Shown here in pieces: positions 8,340 to 15,115 of a stretch of DNA of 32,659 nt (positions are counted from its first letter, which is position 1; every line of letters starts with the position of its first letter). Source of the DNA: DAIMFL01 sp964372215. GTDB taxonomy: Bacteria; Pseudomonadota; Alphaproteobacteria; Dongiales; Dongiaceae. The translations under genes and the position numbers were made by a program. Location: NCBI GenBank assembly GCA_964372215.1, contig CAYJQC010000041.1:1-32659 (forward strand), read 5' to 3'. A model generated the notes under the pieces. The model worked only from the letters and a program-made list of their open reading frames with translations, was not told the origin of the DNA and searched no databases.

Positions 8340-8716
8340 CAGTGCAGGCCTTCGACGAATTTCTTGTAGCCAGCCTCGTCCATCAGCCCGTCGAGCTGCT
8401 TGGGGTCGGCCAGGCGGATCTTGACGAACCAGCCGGCGCCCTGCGGATCGGCGTTGACCTTGGCCGGGTCGTCGGCGAGCGCGGCGTTGGCCTCGACGAT
8501 CTCGCCGGAGACCGGCGCGTAGACCTCGCTCGCGGCCTTGACCGATTCGACCACCGCCATGTCCTTGCCCTTCTCGACCTTGCGGCCGGCCTCGGGCAGC
8601 TCGACGAACACCACGTCGCCGAGCTGTTCCTGGGCATAGGCGGTGATCCCGACGGTCCCCACGCCGCCGTCGATGCGGATCCACTCGTGCTCGTCGGTGA
8701 ACTTCAGATCGGCCAT
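8339..8716 (-). CDS. gcvH: Glycine cleavage system H protein
   Basis: The lipoyl carrier shuttling the aminomethyl group between P, T and L proteins, 125 residues, normal length. The lipoylation lysine is K60 in AVVESVKAASEVYAP. The N-terminus MADLKFTDEHEWI is typical and fixes the start at 8716. It lies 11 bases after gcvT and overlaps gcvPA by one base, so the operon order is gcvT-gcvH-gcvPA-gcvPB. A dihydrolipoamide dehydrogenase (L protein) gene is not in the window. Confidence 0.98.
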   Translation of the reverse strand: MADLKFTDEHEWIRIDGGVGTVGITAYAQEQLGDVVFVELPEAGRKVEKGKDMAVVESVKAASEVYAPVSGEIVEANAALADDPAKVNADPQGAGWFVKIRLADPKQLDGLMDEAGYKKFVEGLH

Positions 8717-8727
8717 GGTTCGGTTCC

Positions 8728-9849
8728 TCATCCTCTGTAATAGCGTTGCGGCACGAACGGCAGCGCGGCCACCCTGGCCGGCACCGCCTTGCCCCGCACC
8801 ATCAGCCGAAGCTCGGTGCCCACTGCGGCAAGCGCCGTCTCGACATAGCCCATGGCGACCGGCCCGCCGAGGCTGGGCCCGAAGCCGCCGCTGGTGATCT
8901 CGCCGACCCTGCGGCCGGCGGTGTCCTGGATCTCGGTATGGGCGCGCGCCGGCTGGCGGCCTTCCGGCAGGATGCCGACCCGCCGGCGCGGCGCGCCCTC
9001 GGCGAACTGCCGCCAGACGATCTTGGCGCCGGGATAGCCGCCCTCGGCGCGGCGGCGCTTCGGCACCGCCCATTCCAGCGCGGCCTCGACCGGCGTGGTG
9101 GTCGGGTCGATGTCCTGGCCGTGCAGCGGCAGCCCGGCCTCGAGCCGCAGCGAATCGCGGGCCCCGAGACCGACCGGGTGGACCTCGTCCTCGGCCAGCA
9201 GCCGGCGCGCCAGCTGCTCGGCGCGATCCGCCGGCACCGACAGCTCGAAGCCGTCCTCGCCGGTGTACCCGGAGCGGGAGACGAAGCAGGCGATGCCGTC
9301 GATCATGAGGTCGTCGACCGACATGAAGCGCATGGCGAGCGCGTGGCTGGCGAAGCGCCCGAGCACGGCCGCCGCCTTCGGCCCCTGCAAGGCGAGCAGC
9401 GCGCGGTCGCGCACCGGCTCGACCGCGCAGGTGCCGGCGAGCCGCTGCTCGAGATGCGCGAAATCGGCGTCCTTGTTGGCGGCGTTGACCACCAGGAACA
9501 GATGGTCGCCGGCATTGGCCACCATCAAATCGTCGTCGATGCCACCGGCGTCGTTGGTGAACAGGGTGTAGCGCTGGCGCAGCGGGGCGAGCCCCTGGAT
9601 GTCGCCGGGCACCAGGGTCTCCAGCGCCCGGGCCGCCGCCTCTACATCGCCGTCGCCGGCGCGCAGGCGGGCCTGGCCCATGTGGGAGACGTCGAACAGC
9701 CCGGCCTGCGCGCGGGTGTGCAGATGCTCGGCGATGATGCCCGCGGGATACTGCACCGGCATGTCGTAGCCGGCGAACGGCACCATGCGGGCGCCCAGCT
9801 CCACATGCAGGGCGTGGAGCGGCGTGCGCTTCAGGGCGGTTTCGGTCAC
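8728..9849 (-). CDS. gcvT: Glycine cleavage system T protein (aminomethyltransferase)
   Basis: Transfers the methylene group from aminomethyl-lipoyl-GcvH to tetrahydrofolate and releases ammonia. The 373-residue product has the hallmark AGLFDVSHMGQARLR near the N-terminus, NDAGGIDDDLMV, a SRSGYTGEDGFELSVP segment and GLGARDSLRLEAGLPLHG. It ends in the C-terminal barrel with GFGPSLGGPVAMGYV. The start is a GTG at 9849 with a strong GGAGGAA five bases upstream. First gene of the gcv operon, directly behind the tandem glycine riboswitch. Confidence 0.97.
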   Translation of the reverse strand: MTETALKRTPLHALHVELGARMVPFAGYDMPVQYPAGIIAEHLHTRAQAGLFDVSHMGQARLRAGDGDVEAAARALETLVPGDIQGLAPLRQRYTLFTNDAGGIDDDLMVANAGDHLFLVVNAANKDADFAHLEQRLAGTCAVEPVRDRALLALQGPKAAAVLGRFASHALAMRFMSVDDLMIDGIACFVSRSGYTGEDGFELSVPADRAEQLARRLLAEDEVHPVGLGARDSLRLEAGLPLHGQDIDPTTTPVEAALEWAVPKRRRAEGGYPGAKIVWRQFAEGAPRRRVGILPEGRQPARAHTEIQDTAGRRVGEITSGGFGPSLGGPVAMGYVETALAAVGTELRLMVRGKAVPARVAALPFVPQRYYRG

Positions 9850-9880
9850 GAGCTTCCTCCGACAGGGTTCATCGCGTGAT

Positions 9881-9907
9881 GACGATCAGGGCCTGACCTG
9901 CATCGTC
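9881..9907 (-). promoter_or_regulatory. Hairpin between glycine riboswitch and gcvT (candidate expression platform)
   Basis: Arms GACGATCAGG (9881-9890) and CCTG-C-ATCGTC (9897-9907) pair over ten base pairs with one bulged base and a 6-base loop. No T-run follows on the minus strand, so it does not look like an intrinsic terminator. It lies between aptamer 2 and the ribosome binding site of gcvT, where an expression platform would be. The role is inferred. Confidence 0.4.
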
Positions 9908-9911
9908 CCGC

Positions 9912-10138
9912 GCCCCCTCTGTCTTCGGACCTGAAAGATTCGCCACCGCATGACGGCCGGGCGGGCCGGAGACGCGGCGGTTTACCCCTTCGGTGAGACG
10001 CCGAGCGGCCGATGGCCCGCACGCCGTCTGCTTTCCAGAGTGCCTTGTCCCCCGCGGTCCTTTTGCCTGAGAGTTTCCGGGGCGGTTGCTCCTTCGGCGC
10101 CGGCCTGGCGTCACGCGAGGCCGGTCTCTCCCGCAAAG
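9912..10138 (-). ncRNA. Tandem glycine riboswitch (two aptamers) of the gcv operon
   Basis: Read on the minus strand, aptamer 1 (about 10136-10030) shows GGGAGAGA, GCCGAAGGAGCAA, GGAAACTCTCAGGCAAAAGG and ACTCTGGA, the signature blocks of a glycine aptamer. Aptamer 2 (about 10020-9912) shows CACCGAAGGGGTAAA, AATCTTTCAGGT, CGAAGACAGAGGGGG. Two adjacent aptamers with a short linker are the classic glycine riboswitch layout, and the downstream genes encode the glycine cleavage system. Known members switch expression on when glycine binds. The region therefore senses glycine to induce its own breakdown. No coding function should be assigned to the small open frames overlapping it. Confidence 0.96.
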
Positions 10139-10159
10139 GGGGTATCAGTCGCGGCGCCA

Positions 10160-10188
10160 AGCTTCCCCGGAGTGGCGCCGGGGGTCAA
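10160..10188 (-). promoter_or_regulatory. Weak candidate promoter for the gcv riboswitch transcript
   Basis: On the minus strand TTGACC (10188-10183) is followed by 17 bases and GAAGCT (10165-10160). The -35 is good, the -10 poor. An imperfect hairpin (GGCGCCA at 10152-10158 with TGGCGCC at 10173-10179) overlaps it. Position, just ahead of the riboswitch, is right. Confidence 0.3.
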
Positions 10189-10230
10189 GGTCGAATTCGC
10201 CGCGGCGCGCCGCCCGCCGGGCCGACGGAA

Positions 10231-10779
10231 TCACTTCTGCGCGCGGTTGAACGTCAGCTCCTGGGGCGTCAGCTCGAAGCCGACATAGATGACGAAGCTG
10301 TCGCCGCGCTCGCCGCTGGCGATCGGGATGTGCTGGGCCAGTTCCTCGACGATTCCGGCGCGGTTCTGGTTGCCGGGGAACTCGACGAAGGTATCGAAGG
10401 ATTCGCGGGCGACCACGCTCTGGTCGAATCGCGCCACCGCCACGAAATACTTGAAGTCGGCGCGGCGGTTCTGGTCCGCCGGCCCGCGCGAGGCGATGAA
10501 CTGCACCGCCAGGTCGACGTCGATCACGTCGTCGGAATAGACGCAGCTTCCCTGCATCCCGCCGATCTCCGCCTCGAAGGCGACGTCGGTGAGGTCGCGC
10601 CCGCTGCCGGAGAAACGCGTGAGCGTGCCGGCGTCGGCGACCGCGGCGACCCGCGGGCAGGGGCCGGGCGGTGCCGGCTTGCTGAAGAACCCGGCCTCGC
10701 AACCGGCCAAGCCGATGGCCAGCACCGCGGCGGCGAGGCCGAACGCGCGTCGGAGGTCGGTCATGCGCTGGACAGCCAT
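10231..10779 (-). CDS. Uncharacterised lipoprotein
   Basis: A 182-residue protein I do not recognise. It has a lipoprotein signal: positively charged start, hydrophobic AAAVLAIGLAGC with a lipobox ending at the Cys, then a Pro-rich stretch (KPAPPGPCPRV). The mature part looks like a soluble beta-rich periplasmic domain. It contains a second and third cysteine (PCPR and GSCVY) that could form a disulfide. The start at 10779 is chosen because TGATG overlaps the stop of the upstream CDGSH gene; an in-frame ATG at 10764 would shorten it by five residues. It ends about 90 bases before the glycine riboswitch but is not controlled by it. Confidence 0.75.
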   Translation of the reverse strand: MAVQRMTDLRRAFGLAAAVLAIGLAGCEAGFFSKPAPPGPCPRVAAVADAGTLTRFSGSGRDLTDVAFEAEIGGMQGSCVYSDDVIDVDLAVQFIASRGPADQNRRADFKYFVAVARFDQSVVARESFDTFVEFPGNQNRAGIVEELAQHIPIASGERGDSFVIYVGFELTPQELTFNRAQK

Positions 10780-11018
10780 CAGAGCGACTTGTGGGTGCCG
10801 TCGCAGGTCGGCTGGGACTTGGTTCCCTTGCAGCCGCAGAACCACACGGTGCCGGACTCCGCGGGCTCGAATTTCACCGGCGTCAGCCCGGTGCCGGAAT
10901 GGGACGCGTCGCAGAACGGCTGCTTCGCGCTGCGGCCGCAGGCGCACCAGAAATACTTCTTCCCGGCCTCGACCTCGACCGCATAGGGCGCCTTCTGGGC
11001 TGGGATCGCCGTCGCCAT
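10779..11018 (-). CDS. Protein with two CDGSH iron-sulfur motifs
   Basis: A 79-residue protein carrying two mitoNEET-type motifs: CACGRSAKQPFCDASH and CGCKGTKSQPTCDGTH. Each supplies the three Cys and one His that hold a 2Fe-2S cluster, so the protein probably binds two clusters within a single chain. CDGSH proteins act in redox sensing or cluster transfer; the bacterial double-motif form has no firm function. The start at 11018 has GAGGGA seven bases upstream; longer in-frame extensions lack a good site. It is translationally coupled to the lipoprotein gene (TGATG) and divergent from ispH, itself an iron-sulfur enzyme; a functional link is inference only. Confidence 0.9.
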   Translation of the reverse strand: MATAIPAQKAPYAVEVEAGKKYFWCACGRSAKQPFCDASHSGTGLTPVKFEPAESGTVWFCGCKGTKSQPTCDGTHKSL

Positions 11019-11176
11019 CAAGTCTTCCCTCGCTTGGGCGGGTATATTACTGTCCGGCACGTCACCGCCGGCCCGGTTTTCAGTGGTCTGCACTCTAGTG
11101 AAGGGCCGGACGATGCACAAGCGCGGGCGGTCCTGAGCCGCGCTCGGCGCCGGCAACCAGTTCAGGTCGAGACGTC
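11019..11176. promoter_or_regulatory. Divergent intergenic region between the CDGSH gene and ispH
   Basis: About 158 bases must hold both promoters. The only AT-rich patch is GGTATATTACTG at 11041-11052. On the minus strand it reads TAATATACC and could be a -10 for the CDGSH gene with a leader of about 20 bases. I see no convincing -35 partner, nor a clear promoter for ispH. Confidence 0.3.
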
Positions 11177-12127
11177 ATGGCCCGACCCCAGCTCACCATT
11201 TTGCTCGCCGCCCCCCGCGGCTTCTGCGCCGGCGTCGACCGGGCGATCCAGATCGTCGAGAAGGCGATCACCGCCTATGGCGCGCCGGTCTATGTGCGCC
11301 ACGAAATCGTCCACAACCGCTATGTCGTCGAGTCGCTGGAGGCCAAGGGCGCGGTGTTCGTCGACGAGCTCGACCAGGTGCCGGACGGCGCGTCGGTGGT
11401 GTTCTCCGCCCACGGCGTGCCCAAGGTGGTGCCGGCCGAGGCGGCGCGCCGCGGGCTGCAGCATCTGGACGCCACCTGCCCGCTGGTCACCAAGGTGCAT
11501 CGCGAGGCGGAGCGGCAGAACGCCGCCGGCCGCCACATGCTGCTGATCGGCCATGCCGGGCATCCAGAGGTGATCGGCACCATGGGCCAGCTGCCCGAGG
11601 GCGCGGTCAGCCTGATCGAAACCCGCGCCGATGCCGAGGCGATCGCGCCCGCCGATCCCGCGAACCTCGCCTGCATCACCCAGACCACCCTGTCGGTCGA
11701 CGACACGGCGGAGATCATGGCCGTGCTGCAGCGCCGCTTCCCGGCCATGCGGGTGCCGAAGCGCGAGGACATCTGCTACGCCACCACCAACCGCCAGCAG
11801 GCGGTGAAGGCGATCGCCGCGCGCTGCGACGCGCTGCTGGTGCTCGGGGCTCCCAACTCGTCGAACTCCATGCGCCTGGTCGAGGTCGCCAGGGGCGCCG
11901 GCTGCGCGACCGCCTTCCTGGTGCAGCGCGCCAGGGAGATCGATTGGTCGCGCCTCGACGGCGTGCGCCGCCTCGGCATCACCGCCGGCGCCTCGGCGCC
12001 GGAGATCCTGGTCGAAGAGGTGATCGCCGCGTCGCGCGAACGCTTCGAGGTGACGGTCGAGGAAGTGGCGGTCACCACCGAGAGCGTGCATTTCAAGCTG
12101 CCGCGCCAGCTCGCCGCGAGCGCGTGA
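11177..12127 (+). CDS. ispH: 4-hydroxy-3-methylbut-2-enyl diphosphate reductase
   Basis: Last enzyme of the MEP isoprenoid pathway, reducing HMBPP to IPP and DMAPP with a 4Fe-4S cluster. Length is normal at 316 residues. Three cluster cysteines are visible: APRGFCAGVDRAI (C17), DATCPLVTKVH and EDICYATTNRQQAV. The catalytic glutamate lies in GHAGHPEVIGTMGQ, and the substrate-binding LGAPNSSNSMRLVEVA and GASAPEILVEEVI segments follow. It is first in a rightward block with thrB and rnhA. The gap to thrB is filled by a palindromic repeat. Confidence 0.98.
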   Translation: MARPQLTILLAAPRGFCAGVDRAIQIVEKAITAYGAPVYVRHEIVHNRYVVESLEAKGAVFVDELDQVPDGASVVFSAHGVPKVVPAEAARRGLQHLDATCPLVTKVHREAERQNAAGRHMLLIGHAGHPEVIGTMGQLPEGAVSLIETRADAEAIAPADPANLACITQTTLSVDDTAEIMAVLQRRFPAMRVPKREDICYATTNRQQAVKAIAARCDALLVLGAPNSSNSMRLVEVARGAGCATAFLVQRAREIDWSRLDGVRRLGITAGASAPEILVEEVIAASRERFEVTVEEVAVTTESVHFKLPRQLAASA

Positions 12128-12148
12128 TGCGCCCCGGCTTTCGCGCGT

Positions 12149-12248
12149 CACCCCCACCCCAGCCCTCCCCCATCAAGGGGGAGGGAGTCCGACCGAGCCC
12201 GCCATCTTCCCCCTCCCCCCTTGCGGGGGAGGGCCGGGGTGGGGGGTG
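12149..12248. repeat. Dispersed palindromic repeat, copy B
   Basis: Same architecture and length as the copy at 5333-5432. An outer arm CACCCCCACCCCAGCCC pairs with GGGCCGGGGTGGGGGGTG. Two inner hairpins have arms CCCTCCCCC/GGGGGAGGG (loop ATCAA) and CCCTCCCCC/GGGGGAGGG (loop CTTGC). The spacer between the inner hairpins differs strongly from copy A while the stems are kept. It sits between ispH and thrB in the same transcription direction, so it would be transcribed and fold in mRNA. Confidence 0.85.
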
Positions 12249-12283
12249 AGTCGACGCACCGATCGATTCGACACAGCACCCTG

Positions 12284-13246
12284 ATGGCCGTCTACACCGA
12301 AGTCTCCGACGACGAACTCGCCGCCTTCGTCGCGCAGTACGAGATCGGCGCCTCGCTGTCCTGCAAGGGCATCGCCGAAGGCGTGGAGAACAGCAACTTC
12401 CTGCTGCACACGGAGAGCGGCTATTACATCCTGACGCTCTACGAGAAGCGGGTGGCGCGCGCCGACCTGCCGTTCTTCCTCGGCCTGATGGAACATCTGG
12501 CGTCGCGCGGGCTGGCCTGCCCGACGCCCATCAAGGGCCGGGACGGCAGTGCGCTGCGCGAGCTGTGCGGCCGGCCGGCCGCCATCGTCAGCTTCCTCGA
12601 CGGCATGTGGGTGAAGCGCCCGACGCCCCGGCATTGCCAGCTGCTGGGCGAAGCGATGGCGCGCATGCACCTGGCCGGCGCCGACTTCGCGCTGAAGCGG
12701 CCGAACAACCTGTCGGTCGCCGGCTGGCGCCCGCTCTACGAGGCCTGTGAGGCCCGCGCCGACACCGTGAAGCCGGGCCTGGCCGACGAGCTCGGCCGCG
12801 AACTCGCGATCCTCGAGCAGGGCTGGCCGCGCGACCTGCCGGCCGGCGTCATCCACGCCGACCTGTTTCCCGACAACGTGTTCTTCCTGGGCGATCGGCT
12901 GTCGGGCGTGATCGACTTCTACTTCGCCTGCACCGACGCGCTGGTCTACGACCTCGCCGTCTGCCTGAACGCTTGGTGCTTCGAGCCGGACGGCAGCTTC
13001 AACACCACCAAGGCGCGGATGATGCTGGGCGCCTATCGTCGCCTGCGCCCGGTCAGCGCCGAGGAACTCGCCGCGCTGCCCATTCTGGCGCGCGGCAGCG
13101 CGCTGCGCTTCCTGCTGACCCGGCTCTACGACTGGCTGAACCACCCGCCCGGCGCCTTCGTCAAGCCGAAGGACCCGCTCGAGTACCTGCACAAGCTGCG
13201 CTTCCATGCCGGGCTGACCAGCCCGGCCGCCTACGGGCTCGACTAG
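12284..13246 (+). CDS. thrB: Homoserine kinase, aminoglycoside-phosphotransferase-like type
   Basis: Phosphorylates homoserine to O-phosphohomoserine, the substrate of ThrC encoded at 23222-24637. The 320-residue product begins MAVYTEVSDDELAAFVAQYE and has the APH-type kinase fold rather than the GHMP fold of E. coli ThrB. It shows GVENSNFLL with YYILTLYEKR (ATP-lysine region), catalytic loop VIHADLFPDNVFF, and metal-binding GVIDFYFACTDALVYDLAV. The start at 12284 is the ATG giving the family N-terminus; upstream in-frame codons lie in the repeat. Next gene rnhA starts 15 bases later. Confidence 0.96.
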   Translation: MAVYTEVSDDELAAFVAQYEIGASLSCKGIAEGVENSNFLLHTESGYYILTLYEKRVARADLPFFLGLMEHLASRGLACPTPIKGRDGSALRELCGRPAAIVSFLDGMWVKRPTPRHCQLLGEAMARMHLAGADFALKRPNNLSVAGWRPLYEACEARADTVKPGLADELGRELAILEQGWPRDLPAGVIHADLFPDNVFFLGDRLSGVIDFYFACTDALVYDLAVCLNAWCFEPDGSFNTTKARMMLGAYRRLRPVSAEELAALPILARGSALRFLLTRLYDWLNHPPGAFVKPKDPLEYLHKLRFHAGLTSPAAYGLD

Positions 13247-13261
13247 GATGTTGCTTCCTTC

Positions 13262-13729
13262 ATGACCGAAATCGCCAACGGCGCCACCACCGTCGTCGAG
13301 ATCTTCACCGACGGCGCCTGCAGCGGCAATCCCGGCCCCGGCGGCTGGGGCGCCATCCTGCGCTGGAACGGCCACGAGAAGGAACTCAACGGCAGCGAGC
13401 CGCAGACCACCAACAACCGCATGGAGATGATGGCGGCGATCGTGGCGATCGAGAGCGTGACGCGCGCCGCCACCATCCGGCTGCACACCGACAGCACCTA
13501 CCTGCGCGACGGCATCACCAAGTGGATCCACGCCTGGAAGAAGCGGGGCTGGAAGACATCGGACAAGAAGCCGGTGAAGAACGTCGACCTCTGGCAGCGC
13601 CTGGAGGCCGCGATCGCGAGCCACAAGGTCGAGTGGCACTGGGTGAAGGGCCATTCCGGCCACCCGGAGAACGAACGCGCGGACGAGCTGGCGCGGGCGG
13701 CGATCGCAGAGATGCGTTCAAGCGACTGA
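13262..13729 (+). CDS. rnhA: Ribonuclease HI
   Basis: Cleaves the RNA strand of RNA-DNA hybrids during replication and R-loop removal. At 155 residues it is the normal E. coli-like size. All four catalytic acids are visible: D17 in FTDGACSGNPGPGGWG, E55 in NNRMEMMAAI, D77 in HTDSTYLRDGI and D141 in NERADELA. The handle region KKRGWKTSDKKPVKN and the KGHSGHPENE loop are also present. It follows thrB by 15 bases and converges on the AroE-like gene. The thrB-rnhA pair is a common neighbourhood in alphaproteobacteria. Confidence 0.98.
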   Translation: MTEIANGATTVVEIFTDGACSGNPGPGGWGAILRWNGHEKELNGSEPQTTNNRMEMMAAIVAIESVTRAATIRLHTDSTYLRDGITKWIHAWKKRGWKTSDKKPVKNVDLWQRLEAAIASHKVEWHWVKGHSGHPENERADELARAAIAEMRSSD

Positions 13730-13793
13730 CGGCACACACAGCATCGCCGTGCAAGCTCTCGGACGTTTCGAGGACGGCTGAGCCGACCGGGAC

Positions 13794-14627
13794 TCAGATC
13801 TCCAGGAACGCGGTCGCCAGGCGAAGCTGGTCCATCAGCATCTCCCGGCCCTTGACGGTCCGGCAGCCGCGCGCGGCGGCGGCGGCGAGCAGCGGCGTCG
13901 TCTCCGGCGTCATCACCACGTCGGCGACGACGGCGGACGAAGCGAGCGCGGAGACGTCGACCGGCAGGGGATCGCCGTCATGCATGCCGAGCGAGGTGGT
14001 GTTGACCACCAGATCGGCGTCGCCGCTATCGACGCTCCCGGCATCGGCCGCGGCGCCGCAGGCGCAGGCCGGATAGGCGGCGGCGACCGCGCCGGCCAGG
14101 GCGCGCGCCTTGCCGGCCGAGCGGTTGGCGATGACGATGCGCGCCGCCCCGGCCTCGGCGAGCGCGAAGGCGATGGCACGCCCGGCGCCGCCGGCGCCGA
14201 TCTGGAGCACGTTCAGCCCGCGCGCCGCGACGCCGTTGCGCGCCAGTCCCGCGACGAAGCCGACGCCGTCGACGTTGTCGCCGGCGAGGCTGCCGTCGGC
14301 CGCGCGGCGCACGAAGTTGACCGCGCCGATCGCCTGCGCCCGCGCGCTGACCTGGTCGAGATGGTCGAGCACCGCGATCTTGTGCGGGATGGTGACGCCG
14401 AAGCCCGCCACGTTCTTCATCCGGCGGATCGCCGCCACTACCGCGCCGAGATCGGCCGGCGCGACATGCAGCGGCGAAACCGACGCGTCGAGCCCGTGGC
14501 CGAAGAAATGCTCGTTGAACAGTGCGCTGCCGACCACATGGGCGACCGGGTCGGCCAGGATGAACATGATCCGGGTGCGGCCGGTGATGCGCTTCAGGGC
14601 GACGCCGTCGTTCTCGGTCGTGGGCAT
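13794..14627 (-). CDS. Shikimate dehydrogenase-like oxidoreductase (divergent AroE family)
   Basis: A 277-residue protein with the two-domain AroE layout. The N-terminal substrate domain contains the catalytic lysine in VTIPHKIAVLDHLD, the Asn in GAVNFV and the Asp in GDNVDGVGF. The C-terminal Rossmann domain has QIGAGGAGRAIAFAL, and NRSAGKA after strand two suggests NADP(H). The usual N-terminal shikimate-binding serine pair (HSxSP) is absent: the equivalent segment reads ADPVAHVVGSALFNEHF. This suggests a relative acting on another hydroxy-acid, such as quinate or an aromatic intermediate, rather than the housekeeping AroE. Alone on the minus strand; its start is ATG with AAGGAA about ten bases upstream. 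Confidence 0.85.
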   Translation of the reverse strand: MPTTENDGVALKRITGRTRIMFILADPVAHVVGSALFNEHFFGHGLDASVSPLHVAPADLGAVVAAIRRMKNVAGFGVTIPHKIAVLDHLDQVSARAQAIGAVNFVRRAADGSLAGDNVDGVGFVAGLARNGVAARGLNVLQIGAGGAGRAIAFALAEAGAARIVIANRSAGKARALAGAVAAAYPACACGAAADAGSVDSGDADLVVNTTSLGMHDGDPLPVDVSALASSAVVADVVMTPETTPLLAAAAARGCRTVKGREMLMDQLRLATAFLEI

Positions 14628-14902
14628 GGCAGCGGGCCGTTCCTTCGGGCGGAGGGGGAGGCGCGGGCGGGCAACATCTTGCCCGCACCGGAGACGGGAC
14701 CCTAGCGCAAGGCGGCCCGCGGCGAGAAGCCGGTGCCGGGTATCCTATGCGGCATCGTGTCGTGCGGCGTCGCGCGGACACCCATCCGGCCGCACCGAAA
14801 TCCGCTCTACCGCGAGTTGGTACGGGCGACGTTCCAGCCAATCTGAGCCGACCGCCTCCCTGGACTTTCCGCGTGCCATGCGCGACGCCGTCCCGGGTAT
14901 CC

Positions 14903-14951
14903 CCGACAGTCCTCGGACCGTTGACATATAATATTGACTTGACTGTATAAT
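14903..14951 (+). promoter_or_regulatory. AT-rich patch with TTGACA and two TATAAT boxes
   Basis: TTGACA at 14921-14926 is immediately followed by TATAAT at 14927-14932, with a further TATAAT at 14946-14951 (19-base spacing from that TTGACA). TTGAC recurs at 14934 and 14939. The first TATAAT has CCGACA 18 bases upstream (14903-14908). Such AT-rich sequence is exceptional in this window. Probably one or two overlapping sigma-70 promoters reading toward the PEP-CTERM gene. Confidence 0.55.
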
Positions 14952-14963
14952 TCTTCAGTTCTG

Positions 14964-14994
14964 CGTTAACCATGAGGCGGGCCGACGTTAACCA
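14964..14994 (+). promoter_or_regulatory. Paired direct repeats CGTTAACCA, candidate activator sites
   Basis: Two identical 9-base copies (14964-14972 and 14986-14994) are 22 bases apart, two helical turns. They lie 106-136 bases upstream of the sigma-54 -24 element, a distance usual for enhancer-binding activators. Binding by any protein is inference. Confidence 0.4.
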
Positions 14995-15099
14995 GGAATC
15001 CGCCGGGAGCCGGCGCAGGTGTCGGGATCGCTTACAACTCCCGGATGAGCGTTTCCGGCCGGAACGCGAAACCCGCGGAAAGCCTCGCATTGACCGGAC

Positions 15100-15115
15100 T
15101 GGCACGGAATCTGCT
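15100..15115 (+). promoter_or_regulatory. Sigma-54 (RpoN) type promoter of the PEP-CTERM gene
   Basis: TGGCACGGAATCTGCT matches the -24/-12 consensus TGGCACGRNNNTTGCW with a single mismatch (C for the first T of TTGC), and the base before it is the preferred C. GG and GC are correctly spaced. Transcription would start near 15126, about 130 bases before the ATG at 15259. Sigma-54 dependence of PEP-CTERM genes, through the PrsK/PrsR two-component system, is known in other bacteria. Confidence 0.72.

Noticed and set aside
9869..10160. Small open frames in the gcv leader
   Set aside because: The sequence is explained by the two glycine aptamers; no ribosome binding site or family.
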